Source of the DNA: a virus
Virus record (IMG/VR): IMGVR_UViG_3300043418_000114
Span: 248,001-312,000 of that record
DNA length: 64,000 nt
Direction: 5' to 3' (one strand)
Shown here: positions 7,806-18,400 of the stretch, piece by piece
Numbering within the stretch: position 1 is the first letter of the stretch
Layout of the letters: every line of letters starts with the position of its first letter
The notes under the pieces: generated by a model
Database searches by the model: none
What the model was told of the DNA's origin: nothing
What the model saw: only the letters and a program-made list of their open reading frames with translations
Position numbers and translations under genes: made by a program

Positions 7806-10166
7806 TTATTGCATCCAGCAATCACAGTTGCAACGGACGACTTGGTCTATTGCATCTGGCACGCTTAGTGTAGCAGGTGATAGAACACCTGATGTAAATG
7901 CAGTGCTTAGGTTTGGTGGAATCAGACTCTGATATTCAGAGCCAGCGAGACTACCTGGAACGTCGGTTTGGCCAACGTCTAATGGTGCACCAGGACCTGT
8001 TGGTGCAAATGGCGCATCGACGTTTCCAGTGCTTACCATGGTAGCTACCATGAATGCGTTGCCAACTGGATCAAAATAACCAGATGGAACAGGCACAACA
8101 GTTGTATCCATACCCGTTGCTGGGTCTGCTAACGTAACTGCTAATGTGGTAGGAGTAGGAGCGCCATTTGCTAATAGTGTCTTAACTTCTAATGGCGTCG
8201 ATTCAGGGATATTGTTATCTAAGTGAATGCCAATTTCCTGTAATCTTGCTTGGTTTCTTTCTTGTCTGCACATTCCAATTAGACTCTGACCGCCAGGCGT
8301 TGACGTATCACTAATAGCTTCTAACGTCTGTGCGCCCATATTTGGCTCAGTGTCTATTGCAAGTGCTGGCACTAAATCAATAAATCCAACTAATGATGTT
8401 GGGAATGCTCCCATTGCGGTAGGTGGACTTGAAATTTGTACGGGAACGATGCCATTGAATCTAGCACGTTGTTCGATTGTCAGTTGTGTACCAACTTGAT
8501 TCCATGCAGTATTCAAGTTGTTTGAAACAGTTGGGTGACTATTTAGAATGGCGGCAATTTCTGCATTCGCTTGATCTATGTAGCCTTGAACAACTGCATC
8601 TGAATAGGTAATGTTGTCAATAACTGCATCGTACAAGTTCTGATATATTGTTGACAAGTTAGCTGTTTGTAATTGCTGAATGTTACTATATATTGTGCTG
8701 ACTGGATAAGGCAAGCAAGACATAGCACCAAAGAAATCGCTGAATGTGTATGAGCCATTCGGGCCACTTCCTAATGCCATCGCACTCAATGCTTGCGTGG
8801 CAAGAGTAGTATCTGTTGGTACATTTGTACCTGCGACTTGATTCAGGCCAGCAGTAGTTTCAATGTTCGCTACAACCTGTGCAAGTTTCTCAATTGGAAT
8901 CGCATTTATATTCTTGATTTGGCGCATCGACACGCTGAATGCACCAGCACCTTGTGCTACATCATTTGGAAGAATTCCAACCAAATAGGATCCAAATCCT
9001 TCTGGCAATACTTGAGGGTTTACTGTTGCAGTTGATGTTAACGGTGCACCTGGTACACTAAGTGTACCTACTTGAGCTTTTACTGCTGGACTAGTAATAC
9101 TAGCGTGTAATCCACCTGCGTTATATATTGGATAGTAAGTCTTACTGTTTGTAGGCCCAGGTAGTGCATTGTAAAGTGGCACTGTTAGTGTTTGATAGCT
9201 ATTTGGAAATAGCATTATTGGATTCAACAAGTCTGCAAGAGTATTCAACCCTTTTGTTTTGCAGTTTAGTCCAGTTGTTACATCGATCAAGTCTACGCCA
9301 ATGATTATCAAGAATGCGGCGTAAATCTTTTGTTCTTGTTCAGTGGTAGCAGGTTTACCAGCCACTATCTGATTCACTTCACTTGGGGTAAGTCCACTGG
9401 CAATTAATGCAACACTCACCGATTGAGTTATTGCATTGTGTTTGTTCATCGTTGCCAACAAATTGGATGGCATGCCAAATGATGCAATCGTCTTCGTGTC
9501 GATTACTTTTCCAGATGCGACTAAGTCCTGTCCAAATACATTGGTTGCCAGACTTACACCGGCAATGTCTGCACTAATCAAATCATCCATGTTACTGAAT
9601 GTGCCGTTTAGGAAACCCAAACTCTGAACAACTGTGTTGATTGCACTATTTGAATAGTTAACATAGCTTTGTGCCATTGAAAAACTTGACACAAACTCTT
9701 TATAGTCAATTGACGAGTTCGATGGATTGTTGTTCCAGTTAAATTCGTTCCATGCTTGCAATGCAATCAAGCGAATGAAGCCATGTTGTGTGATTGCTTT
9801 GTTTGTATGATCATATGGCAACCACTTAGCTGTTTGACTTGCAGAATTTCCAGTATTGATTAAACCAGTGTACGTATAGGTTGGCGGCTTGCTATTACCC
9901 AATGCTGGAATAGAAGTTGCACCAATCGAAATAAGATTATCATACGTAGCATCTGACATTAAGCCAAGGGTATATGCCTGAAATATTGCATCAGTTAACT
10001 TACTGAGGCATGTATTCGTAACAATGCTACCTGGTGTATAATCATCATTAGTATGACTAGTTCCCACATATTGAGGAACTTGTTGATTGATTTTTAGACC
10101 TGTGTTTTGTAGTACAGACCCTAGTGCATTTACGCCTAGTGGACTTTGTTTGCCAGTATTGCTCAT
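7806..10166 (-). CDS. Large virion-associated protein downstream of PAAR
   Basis: A 786-aa protein of low sequence complexity, rich in Ala, Asn, Thr, Ser and Pro, with no membrane segment. Its N-terminus overlaps the stop of the PAAR gene by 4 bp, so the two are made together; large proteins in this position are usually attached to the spike tip. The extreme C-terminus RCNCDCWMQ contains three closely spaced cysteines that might bind metal or form the tip of a domain. I do not recognise a family. A structural role in the baseplate or a cargo delivered through the tail are both possible; neither is shown by motifs. Confidence 0.65.
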   Translation of the reverse strand: MSNTGKQSPLGVNALGSVLQNTGLKINQQVPQYVGTSHTNDDYTPGSIVTNTCLSKLTDAIFQAYTLGLMSDATYDNLISIGATSIPALGNSKPPTYTYTGLINTGNSASQTAKWLPYDHTNKAITQHGFIRLIALQAWNEFNWNNNPSNSSIDYKEFVSSFSMAQSYVNYSNSAINTVVQSLGFLNGTFSNMDDLISADIAGVSLATNVFGQDLVASGKVIDTKTIASFGMPSNLLATMNKHNAITQSVSVALIASGLTPSEVNQIVAGKPATTEQEQKIYAAFLIIIGVDLIDVTTGLNCKTKGLNTLADLLNPIMLFPNSYQTLTVPLYNALPGPTNSKTYYPIYNAGGLHASITSPAVKAQVGTLSVPGAPLTSTATVNPQVLPEGFGSYLVGILPNDVAQGAGAFSVSMRQIKNINAIPIEKLAQVVANIETTAGLNQVAGTNVPTDTTLATQALSAMALGSGPNGSYTFSDFFGAMSCLPYPVSTIYSNIQQLQTANLSTIYQNLYDAVIDNITYSDAVVQGYIDQANAEIAAILNSHPTVSNNLNTAWNQVGTQLTIEQRARFNGIVPVQISSPPTAMGAFPTSLVGFIDLVPALAIDTEPNMGAQTLEAISDTSTPGGQSLIGMCRQERNQARLQEIGIHLDNNIPESTPLEVKTLLANGAPTPTTLAVTLADPATGMDTTVVPVPSGYFDPVGNAFMVATMVSTGNVDAPFAPTGPGAPLDVGQTDVPGSLAGSEYQSLIPPNLSTAFTSGVLSPATLSVPDAIDQVVRCNCDCWMQ

Positions 10167-10444
10167 GGGACGTTAACGTTCGGGCTACCTTCAACGATAC
10201 TATGACCGCAACTATTGCCTGATCCTACTTTAAGTACTTGACTTCCCTCTGCAAATACTGTTGGACTTGCAGAGGTTGTCTTTGCCGCATCGTGTGGTGG
10301 ATGTGGCTTACCCCATGGTGCATGGGGTGTTATTTGACTAACATGTAAGCCGACAGGGATGCCATTGGCAAACACTGTGCCAGCACCTCTCATAATTTTG
10401 CCACCCACTTGGTTTGCATCATTCTGTCTGCTTATCTGAGCCAT
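10163..10444 (-). CDS. PAAR-domain spike tip protein
   Basis: A 93-aa protein of the PAAR family, which forms the sharpened cone at the end of the central tail spike (gp5.4 in T4). It shows the repeating glycine hairpins of the family: GGKIMRGAGTVFANGIPVGL near residues 14-33, a His-rich loop (APWGKPHPPHD) and a C-terminal SCGHSIVEGSPNVNV with Cys and His zinc ligands. The length is typical. It precedes, and overlaps by 4 bp, a 786-aa protein that is probably its partner. It lies far from the main baseplate cluster at 51-64 kb, among metabolic genes. Confidence 0.85.
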   Translation of the reverse strand: MAQISRQNDANQVGGKIMRGAGTVFANGIPVGLHVSQITPHAPWGKPHPPHDAAKTTSASPTVFAEGSQVLKVGSGNSCGHSIVEGSPNVNVP

Positions 10445-10445
10445 A

Positions 10446-10754
10446 TTATCCTAAGATTAGTTTCTTCTCTGGCACTTTGATGCCAGTAGTTGCTTCCAAG
10501 TACTTCATCTTTACTGAGTCATCAGTCTTAGATACAAGAGAAACACTATTAGTATTTAGCTTAATTTCTTCTGCTGGATCCGCAGTAAAAAGACTAGGCA
10601 CTAAACCCATGCCTTGTGGACCAGGAGCAATAGATACTGGTTCTTCTAAGATGATCCAATTACTACTTGATTCTTTGACTTTAGCTACCATTTCTTCGCC
10701 AGAGTTCATTTTGAATGTATATACTTGATTTGTTTCTAGTGCTAGTTGTGTCAT
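10446..10754 (-). CDS. Unrecognised small beta-rich protein, 102 aa
   Basis: The sequence alternates hydrophobic and polar residues, with a short SGEEMVAKV segment near the N-terminus and FKMNSGE resembling a small barrel (Sm-like) fold, as in several phage proteins of similar size. It lies between the PAAR gene and glutaredoxin, with 1-nt spacings, so it is co-transcribed with both. No function assigned. Confidence 0.65.
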   Translation of the reverse strand: MTQLALETNQVYTFKMNSGEEMVAKVKESSSNWIILEEPVSIAPGPQGMGLVPSLFTADPAEEIKLNTNSVSLVSKTDDSVKMKYLEATTGIKVPEKKLILG

Positions 10755-10984
10755 TACACGCTTTCAGTTAGTTTCTTTTTGAGTTCATTAAATCCGCCGA
10801 CCAATTCGCCATCGATGACGATTTGCGGTACTGTACGTGCAGATGGAATTGCTTCCAATAATTCTTCTTTGGTGTACCCATCACCAATTTTACGTTCTTC
10901 AAACTGAATGCCCTTTTGTGTTAAAAGTGCTTTAGCTTGATCACAGTAAGGGCAGTGGTACTTAGACCATACGATTGCTTTCAT
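10754..10984 (-). CDS. Glutaredoxin
   Basis: A 76-aa thioredoxin-fold protein with active site CPYC at residues 11-14, the cis-Pro segment ARTVPQIVIDGE and C-terminal VGGFNEL, all diagnostic of dithiol glutaredoxins. It reduces disulfides with glutathione and typically recharges ribonucleotide reductase. The nrdB and nrdA genes lie immediately upstream in the same operon (one small unknown gene in between), matching the T4 arrangement in which a phage glutaredoxin serves the phage reductase. Confidence 0.93.
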   Translation of the reverse strand: MKAIVWSKYHCPYCDQAKALLTQKGIQFEERKIGDGYTKEELLEAIPSARTVPQIVIDGELVGGFNELKKKLTESV

Positions 10985-11538
10985 TTTATTTCCTTAGATA
11001 GTTTTTTATTTACGTAAATTCGTATACGTTCTTTAAATAGTTCAACTCGTGTTGGCTTATAATCTAGCCAGTCACCAGTGATTTGAGCCAGACGTTTCAA
11101 TTCTTCCTTCTGGCGTTGATTCTCTGCATAAAGTTCATTCCACTTTGGATCAGTGTGTTCTGGCATCGGAGGTAATTCCTGACGTGGACTAGATACAATA
11201 CTACATACCGGCGCATGAATTTCTTTCACGGTGTACTTTCTGATTTTCTCACCTGCTTTTGGTGAGAAACGTCCAACGAATTCTGATAGCCAGTACATGA
11301 ACTTGACCGAGCGGCATTCATACTTTTCATCAATCGCATGAGTGTGACTAAGAATAGCCGACATGTCGTTGATCGCTTTATTCATATCGCTCTTTTCTAG
11401 TACCTGTAGTCTAAACTTATAGCTTTTAAGATTTGATTGGGCGGCTTGCTTTGTCCACTCACTAGCTTCTGGATTTGCTATCAATTCTTCTTGTAGTTTG
11501 ATCTTTTCTTTTAGTTTTCCTACCATATCTATTTTCAT
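10981..11538 (-). CDS. Unrecognised protein, 185 aa
   Basis: A charged, mostly helical protein: residues 1-60 are Lys/Glu-rich with a predicted coiled coil (GKLKEKIKLQEELI), the middle holds an aromatic segment (SVKFMYWLSEFVGRF) and a Pro-rich linker follows (RQELPPMPEHTDP) before another helical C-terminus. The stop overlaps the glutaredoxin start by 4 bp. It lies 9 nt after nrdB, so it is expressed with the nucleotide-reduction genes. I see no catalytic motif. Confidence 0.65.
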   Translation of the reverse strand: MKIDMVGKLKEKIKLQEELIANPEASEWTKQAAQSNLKSYKFRLQVLEKSDMNKAINDMSAILSHTHAIDEKYECRSVKFMYWLSEFVGRFSPKAGEKIRKYTVKEIHAPVCSIVSSPRQELPPMPEHTDPKWNELYAENQRQKEELKRLAQITGDWLDYKPTRVELFKERIRIYVNKKLSKEIK

Positions 11539-11547
11539 AATATTTCC

Positions 11548-12648
11548 TTAAATGTTTGGTAGTGAGTCATAGTCTAATGAATCACTCATTACACCAATGA
11601 CGTAGTTTGTACTTTCGTTTTCCTGTAACGCAGTTTGTTTCTTGCTAGTATCGCTATGCTTGTTAAACCATGGGATAGGAGTAGACTTTGGTGCAGGGGC
11701 TAAGTATTTAATGCCGATATCGTGTAGTGCACCTTTTGCTGTGTAGTCTACAAAATCTTTCAATACTGTTGCATTCAATCCAATAACTGGACCCATCTTG
11801 AATAGATAATCTGCCCATGCTTTTTCTTCACGGATAACGTCCATGTACAATGCATAGACTTCTTCACGGCATTCTTCTGCTACCCTAGCGAATCGAGGAT
11901 CTTCCTTGACAACTTGATTGATAATCCAAGCTGTCCAACCCTTGTGTAGCAATTCATCTTGTAGAATCAAACTGATAATGTTACCATTGCCAATGAAGAT
12001 TTTGTTTTCTACCATTGCTAAACTTGTAGCAAAGCTAACCATGAAGCGGAATGCTTCTAGTGCATAGCTTGCATGTAGAGCCATCCAAATTGCTTTGATG
12101 TGTTCGTGTTCAGTGATAACTTCACCAATCTCTTTGCGGCAATTAATACGATGTAGTGTGTCATAGTACATGCCGACACTAGATGCCATACTCACAATAG
12201 GCTGAGTATCATGGATAGTATTAAACACTTCCTTTGGCACATTGTAGATGTTACGAATGATGTGACTGTAACTGCGAGAGTGAATGTTAGTCTCAAAGAA
12301 CGACCAGTTACTCATTAATGCTTCTACTTCTGGAATAGAACACACTGGTGTAAACACTTGTGCTGGTGCGCGACCTTGTAAACTATCTAACGCAGTTTGG
12401 CGCAACACGTTACTTGTGAAAATATGTTTGACTGCATCCGATGCGTCTTTAAAGTCGCCAGCGTCTTTAGTTAGTGATACTTCTTCAGGGACCCAAAAGA
12501 AGCCACGTGCAGTCTGTTCATAATCTGCAATCTTTTTGTACTTTACTTCTTCGAATCGTTGAATAGTAACTGGACCTGCTGGGTCAAGAAACATTTTGCG
12601 AGATAGGTAGTCGGTAGGTGTGTTTAAGTTATATTGTTGTTTACTCAT
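11548..12648 (-). CDS. nrdB: Ribonucleotide reductase small subunit (class Ia)
   Basis: A 366-aa diiron protein that generates the radical needed by NrdA to convert ribonucleotides into deoxyribonucleotides. Family segments are visible: FFETNIHSRSYSHI (Glu and His iron ligands), the helix ALHASYALEAFRFM, and LQDELLHKGW holding further Glu/His ligands. Length matches the bacterial family. The C-terminus, which docks into NrdA, is DYDSLPNI. The start overlaps the nrdA stop by 4 bp, coupling the two subunits. Confidence 0.96.
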   Translation of the reverse strand: MSKQQYNLNTPTDYLSRKMFLDPAGPVTIQRFEEVKYKKIADYEQTARGFFWVPEEVSLTKDAGDFKDASDAVKHIFTSNVLRQTALDSLQGRAPAQVFTPVCSIPEVEALMSNWSFFETNIHSRSYSHIIRNIYNVPKEVFNTIHDTQPIVSMASSVGMYYDTLHRINCRKEIGEVITEHEHIKAIWMALHASYALEAFRFMVSFATSLAMVENKIFIGNGNIISLILQDELLHKGWTAWIINQVVKEDPRFARVAEECREEVYALYMDVIREEKAWADYLFKMGPVIGLNATVLKDFVDYTAKGALHDIGIKYLAPAPKSTPIPWFNKHSDTSKKQTALQENESTNYVIGVMSDSLDYDSLPNI

Positions 12649-14969
12649 AATTTACATGCTTCACATGAATCTTCGTCATCAAAGTCAATAACTTCCAATG
12701 GACCTGATGTTGTTTCGTCTTGTTGCTTGCTACCAGCTTTGTTAATCAAGCTATAATAAAAGGTCTTAATTCCCCACATGTGTGACTGCATCAAGTTCTT
12801 AGCAATTAGTGTGGTAGGTACTTTTCTGTCAGGGAAGTGAGCAGGGTTATAGAATGTGTTGGTTGAAATAGATTGATCAACATATGCTTGAATAACTGCA
12901 CTAGTCTTTAGATATGCTTCACAATCTGTTTGTTCCCACATTAATTGATAATTCTTGCGAACCTTTGGATTGTGGTACTCAGGCACAACCTGAATGAATG
13001 AACCAGCTTTTGATTCTTTAACAGTAATCAAACTCATTGGCATTTCGATGCCATTAGTTGAGTTGATAGCAACGGAGCTAGATTCTACAGGAGCAACCGC
13101 GCCATTGGTAGCATTACGAACGCCATATTGAATCATGTCTTTACGTAGTGGTTCCCAATCAAGTTCAGGAGTAAAGTCTGTAAGTTCGTTAACGCCGTTA
13201 GCACGTAATTCCCATGGGAATTTACCTTGACCATAACGTGTCTTGTCGCTATGCAAACATGCACCACGTTCTTTAGCTAGCTCAACACTTGATTCAGTGA
13301 GATAGAACATTTGATGTTCCATCCATGACTTGACTTCTGCTAATGCGTCTTTGTCGCCATACTTCATTCCGCGTTTGGCATGCCAGTACGCTAAGTTAGT
13401 AATACCAACTCCAATAGGACGAATTTCTTCATTACTCAAACGAGATTGGACAGAGAGAAAATCTTGATAATCCAAAATGTTGTTAAGAGAACGGTGAAGT
13501 ATACGACAAGCACGGCGCATATCTTCAGGGTTACGGAACGCACCCCAGTTAATCGATCCCAAAGTACATAGAGCAATGCGACCATTGTCATCATCGAGGC
13601 GCTTAAAAGACTTAGTAGGTAATAAAATTTCACAGCAAAGGTTACTCTGGTAAATGGTATGGTATTCGGGGTCAAACGGACCTTGGTTCATAACGTTGTC
13701 TATGAATACCAAATAGATACGTCCAGTGTCTGTGCGCTCTTTGAGAATGCCTCCCTTGAAGACTTCCTCTGCCGCCATTACTTTCTTGCGAAGGTTTTTA
13801 TTTTTTTCATACTTAACATATAGTTCTTCGAACAACGCTGTATTGCTGTAGAACGCTTCGTAGAGGTCGGGAACTTCATTAGGGTCAAAGAAGGTAATAT
13901 TCTCTTTATTCTTGAATCGTCTCCAAAAGAATGCAGAAAGCACCACACCGTAATCCATGAAGCGGACTCTCGTTTCGTCAGTTCCTTGGTTGTTTTTGAG
14001 AACAATAAGGTCATCGAATTGAAGATGCCAGATGGGATAGAAAACCGTAGCAGAAGCATTTCTGATTCCTCCTTGTGAACAACTACGCAAATCACCGAAC
14101 CACTTCTTTAAGAAGGGAATCATGCCAGTGTGTTGAATTTCGCCGCCACGAATCGGTGAACCCAGTGAACGTAGACGACCAATCTCTAAGCCGATGCCAG
14201 CACGTTTGCTAGCATACTTAGCCATCATTTCTCCGGATGCAAATATGCTATCCAAATCATCGTCACTACGGATAAGAACACATGAGCTAAACTGTTTAGT
14301 TGGAGTACCCAAGCCAGCCAGAACAGGAGTAGCAAGAGTAAATAAACCGTCACTCGCACAGTTATAGTAATCTTTGATGTATCGCATACGAGCAGAATTA
14401 GGTTCTTCTTTATGGAAGACAGTTGCCGCGGCAACCATGTAGCGAACTTGTGGAGTTTCATAAGTTTGTTTTGTTGAGCGGTTGCGAACTAGGTATTTTT
14501 CAATCAATTGCTCGATTGCCGCATATGAATATGCTTCGTCCTTTTCATGGTCGATAAACGCATCCATTTTGTCCCAGTCTTCTTTTGTGTACCACTGTAG
14601 TAGTTCATCAGTGTATAGACCAGAGGCAACGTTCTTTACCACGATATCGTATAAGCTAGGTGGTACATAATCACCATATACGTCTTTGCGTAACATGCTT
14701 AGGCGCTGTTTTCCTGCAACGTACTGGTAGTTAGTATGCCCAACGTCTGGATTTGATTCCACGTCGATTAAATCGACAATAGCACGTAATGTAATGCTAT
14801 CAATCTCTTGCGTAGTAATGCCATCGTAAAAGTGTGGATTACTACGAATCTCAATCATTGACGGACTAACGTCAGCTATTCCTGCACAAATTTTTGCCAC
14901 TTGTGCTTGCCATTTTTCTAAATTTAATGGCTCCTTCTTACCGCTTCTCTTGGTAACGTTAATAATCAT
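12645..14969 (-). CDS. nrdA: Ribonucleotide reductase large subunit (class Ia)
   Basis: A 774-aa catalytic subunit. Residues 1-95 form an ATP-cone allosteric domain (VTKRSGKKEPLNLEKWQAQV). The core shows FSSCVLIRSDDDLDSI (redox-active Cys), SNLCCEILLPTKS (radical Cys loop), and the C-terminal tail CEACKL with the Cys pair that is reduced by glutaredoxin or thioredoxin. The ATG at 14969 has an AGGTGA site. With nrdB and glutaredoxin it forms a complete dNTP supply operon for phage DNA synthesis in the cytoplasm. No intron or inserted endonuclease interrupts it. Confidence 0.97.
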   Translation of the reverse strand: MIINVTKRSGKKEPLNLEKWQAQVAKICAGIADVSPSMIEIRSNPHFYDGITTQEIDSITLRAIVDLIDVESNPDVGHTNYQYVAGKQRLSMLRKDVYGDYVPPSLYDIVVKNVASGLYTDELLQWYTKEDWDKMDAFIDHEKDEAYSYAAIEQLIEKYLVRNRSTKQTYETPQVRYMVAAATVFHKEEPNSARMRYIKDYYNCASDGLFTLATPVLAGLGTPTKQFSSCVLIRSDDDLDSIFASGEMMAKYASKRAGIGLEIGRLRSLGSPIRGGEIQHTGMIPFLKKWFGDLRSCSQGGIRNASATVFYPIWHLQFDDLIVLKNNQGTDETRVRFMDYGVVLSAFFWRRFKNKENITFFDPNEVPDLYEAFYSNTALFEELYVKYEKNKNLRKKVMAAEEVFKGGILKERTDTGRIYLVFIDNVMNQGPFDPEYHTIYQSNLCCEILLPTKSFKRLDDDNGRIALCTLGSINWGAFRNPEDMRRACRILHRSLNNILDYQDFLSVQSRLSNEEIRPIGVGITNLAYWHAKRGMKYGDKDALAEVKSWMEHQMFYLTESSVELAKERGACLHSDKTRYGQGKFPWELRANGVNELTDFTPELDWEPLRKDMIQYGVRNATNGAVAPVESSSVAINSTNGIEMPMSLITVKESKAGSFIQVVPEYHNPKVRKNYQLMWEQTDCEAYLKTSAVIQAYVDQSISTNTFYNPAHFPDRKVPTTLIAKNLMQSHMWGIKTFYYSLINKAGSKQQDETTSGPLEVIDFDDEDSCEACKL

Positions 14970-14979
14970 TGTTCACCTG

Positions 14980-15417
14980 TTATAATTTTCTTTTTATTGT
15001 GTCTATGTCTAGCTTTTTGGCTATTGTAAAATCTTGTAGATTATTACTTAGCACAGTATCGGGCCAGTAATTAAGTATATATTTTGCGCCATCAACCAAG
15101 ACTAATACAACATCTTCACTATTATCGTCGGTTGCAATACAAAAGTCAACATCTTGTACATCCGTTAATAGTAAAGTATATATCATGCCCAATCCACGTG
15201 CGATTGTGCAATATTCATTGTCTGATAGTAGTTCCCACGGTCCAGGCCATGCTGATGGCTCTTGTGGATGCAGATAATGAGAGACAATAGGCGCAGATTG
15301 CCACCACTTGTCTATTTCTAGACATTTGGTTTCCAAATCCGCTTCTTTGAGTTTGTTTCGTAGATCGAACCAGTTTTGAAGTCTGGTTTCGTAATTGAGT
15401 TGGAATACGTTTATCAC
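14980..15417 (-). CDS. Conserved phage protein of unknown function, 145 aa
   Basis: A compact, Trp-rich protein (EIDKWWQSAP, SAWPGPWELLSDNEYCTIARGLGMIYTLLL) of a type I recall seeing in T4-like phages of aquatic bacteria, with no known role. The only plausible start is GTG at 15415-15417. This codon lies inside a 14-bp hairpin (15413-15450) with only weak Shine-Dalgarno sequence, so translation is probably controlled by RNA structure. It sits between the fibre cluster and nrdA. Confidence 0.7.
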   Translation of the reverse strand: MINVFQLNYETRLQNWFDLRNKLKEADLETKCLEIDKWWQSAPIVSHYLHPQEPSAWPGPWELLSDNEYCTIARGLGMIYTLLLTDVQDVDFCIATDDNSEDVVLVLVDGAKYILNYWPDTVLSNNLQDFTIAKKLDIDTIKRKL

Positions 15418-15450
15418 ACTGTACTTATCTTTCGAGAAGCACAGTGTGAT
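15413..15450 (-). promoter_or_regulatory. Hairpin that covers a GTG start codon
   Basis: A perfect 10-bp inverted repeat (ATCACACTGT with ACAGTGTGAT) continues through a G-U pair and CTT/AAG on the minus-strand RNA, giving 14 bp around a 10-nt loop. The GTG of the 145-aa gene is in the 3' arm. There is no U-run on the minus strand, so it is not a standard terminator. A GATAAGTA box resembling the late promoter lies at 15422-15429 inside the hairpin. Confidence 0.55.
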
Positions 15451-15458
15451 TTTGTGTA

Positions 15459-18400
15459 TTAGAATCGACCCACAGCTACTTCGATGACACCACTAGCGTC
15501 TTTGAAGTTTTCTAGTGATTTGCCGATGATAGTACCAGCTCGTGCCATGTTGTTTGCGATAGCGTGTCCGTTGCCAGCGGCAACTAACAAGTCACCCTTG
15601 TACACTGGACCCAATACTTTACATGGTACACGACCTTGTAGGGCAATATCAGCTACATACTCGGCTTCTAGTGCGCTATTCATTGTATATGCGGCATCAG
15701 TTGTTACAACACCAGCGACACGGAACGAGTCTGCTTCGGTTGATAGGGTAACTTCATGCTCACCACCAAACACTAGGACTGTACCAGGCTCATAATTAGC
15801 GTCAGCAACATACTTTTCTGACAAGTCAGCGTATGTAGCGTTCCACTTAGAACCCGCAGTCAATGTCCAGTTACCAGTTAAATAACCAGCAGTAACGTTA
15901 GCGCCTGAAGTCAAGTTGGTTGTTGTTAGTGCGGCATTACCTGAAACAGTTGTTGTACCCGAAACAGTCAAACTAGTTAATGTACCAACTGACGTAATGT
16001 TAGGTTGTGCGGCAGTCGAAACAGTGGCCGCATAACTTGATGTTGGGACACTTAATGTACCTGTTACGTTAGCACCAGGGATACCTGTCAAGCCAGTTGC
16101 TGGACCATAGAATGTTGAGATGACGTTGCCAGCGTTGACGTTACCAGTAACACTCAATGATGATAGTGTGCCAACTGACGTAATGTTAGGCTGTGCCGCC
16201 GTTGTTACAGTTGCCGCTGTTCCACTTACTGAGCCTGTGATTGTGGTTGTGACTGACAGACCTGATAGCGTACCTAAAGATGTAATATTAGGCTGAGCAG
16301 ATGTTGTGATCGTACCAGTTAGTAAAGTACCAGTGACGTTGCCACCAGTGATATTGCCAGTTGCAGAAACAACACCACCTGTTACAACGTTGCCGAATGT
16401 ACCATTCCCAGTTGCACTTACAGTAGATGCGATGACTGCCGCTGTGCCAATATTGCCAATGTTTGCATTACCAGATACTGACAATGAACTTAGGGTACCT
16501 AAACTCGTGATATTAGGCTGAGCGGCACTAGTTACAGTACCAGCAACACCTGCAGTAGCTACGTTCAAGTTTGCAACCTGGGTTGTAGATGTTACAACAA
16601 ATGGAGCAGTGCCAGTAGCAATAGAAGAAACATATTGACCAGCAGTGCCAATGTTACCCACGTTAGCATTACCTGAAACACTTAATGAAGTTAACGTGCC
16701 TACTGCTGTCAAATTAGAAGATACAACTGTTGAATTCAATGCAGAGCCACTTAGCGTTCCGGCTGGTGCAACCACAACCGCAGTATTTGCCGCTGTCAAT
16801 TGGCCTTGTTGATTAACAGTGAATGTTGGGATAGCAGTTGAACTACCATAACTTGCGGCAGTGACTGCTGTATTAGATATACTGAACTGTGTGCCAGTTA
16901 ATGTTAATCCTGTACCAGCAGTATAAGTACCAGCGCCAGAGAACTGAGTGAATGTAATTGGTGTAGTACCGACGGTAACTGGGTTAGTATCTGTACAGAC
17001 CCAACCAGTGTTATCGTTAACGGTACCGTCTGCAATGAAGACGAATGCACCTGCAATTTCTTGACCTGGGCTATTGTCAAAGTCAGTTGAACGAGTCAAC
17101 ACAGTGCCACTAGTATACGTGTAAATACCATTCCATACTGTATTCGCTTCATCTTTAACTAGAATACGTGTTCCTGAACTTGCAATGTTGACGCCGTCGA
17201 TTGTTGTATATGAACCAGTTGTGGTCAATGTAGCACCGACACCACCTGTACCGTTGTTATATGTAACAGTACCACCGGATGCTGATGCTAGTGTGCCTGT
17301 TGTACCGGCGACCGCAGATTGTTTAACTGATAGACCTTGTGCAGTTGTATCAACATAGTTCTTTGTAGCAACGTCAGTAGATGCAACGGGTTCTGCCACT
17401 GTAGTGATACGTGCATTGGCAACGTCAACTGTACCTGTGCCAGACGGTACCAACAAGATGCTCTTGTTAGTGCCAATTGCAGAGATTGTTAAGTTACTCG
17501 ATACACTTGATAGTGCGTTAGCTTTTACCGTACCGTTAGCGGTGATGTTTGCATTTGAGTAAATGCTACCATCAGTGCCAATATTGGCAATTTGAACGTT
17601 ACCAACACCATTATTGAAGAATACGAATCCATCTGCCGCGCCTGCACTGAAACGTGCATTGCCAGATGAGTAATCAGCTACTAAGCCGTCTGAAAATGCG
17701 CCGCCATATGTGCTTGTTGATATTAAACCATTAGCGACTGAGATATAACCGCCACCTGTGATGTTGCCGGTGGCACTGATTGCACCGCCGGAATAGATGT
17801 TACCTGCAATACCTACGCCGCCGCCAACGCGCAATGCGCCAGTTGATGTAGAAGTTGAAACTGTTGTCGGTTTGACATAGAATTGATTGCTTGCGTTAAT
17901 GAAACGCATAACTTCATTGTTGGACAAGAAACCGTTAGTAGCAAATACAATATCGTTAGTTGTTCCAGTTGAACCGGTTGCTATGACTAAATTACCGCCT
18001 AATCCAGTTCCAGTTACCGCTTTAGAGAAGATATAACCATCATTCTTACCAGTAATAGTATAATTGGCATCACTGAAATTTGAACCAGTGAAGCCCATGT
18101 CCATCCAGCCAGATATGTCATTCCCGTTATCACTATATGCGATCCAGTCAGCACTACCAGTTGCTGTTTGATTTAACAATGCGCCTTGGATATATTGAGC
18201 GCCAGCGTTTTCTGCAACAATTGTAGGTGAGGTTAGTGCAGTAGTTGTGGCACCATTACCTACATATAAAACACCGCCAATTACACCATTGCCATTTGCA
18301 GTCAGACTGCCATTGGCAATAATATTTCCTCCGATACCTACACCGCCGCCAACACGTAATGCGCCAGTGGCAGATGTAGTTGCCGCGGTTGTTGTCTCGA

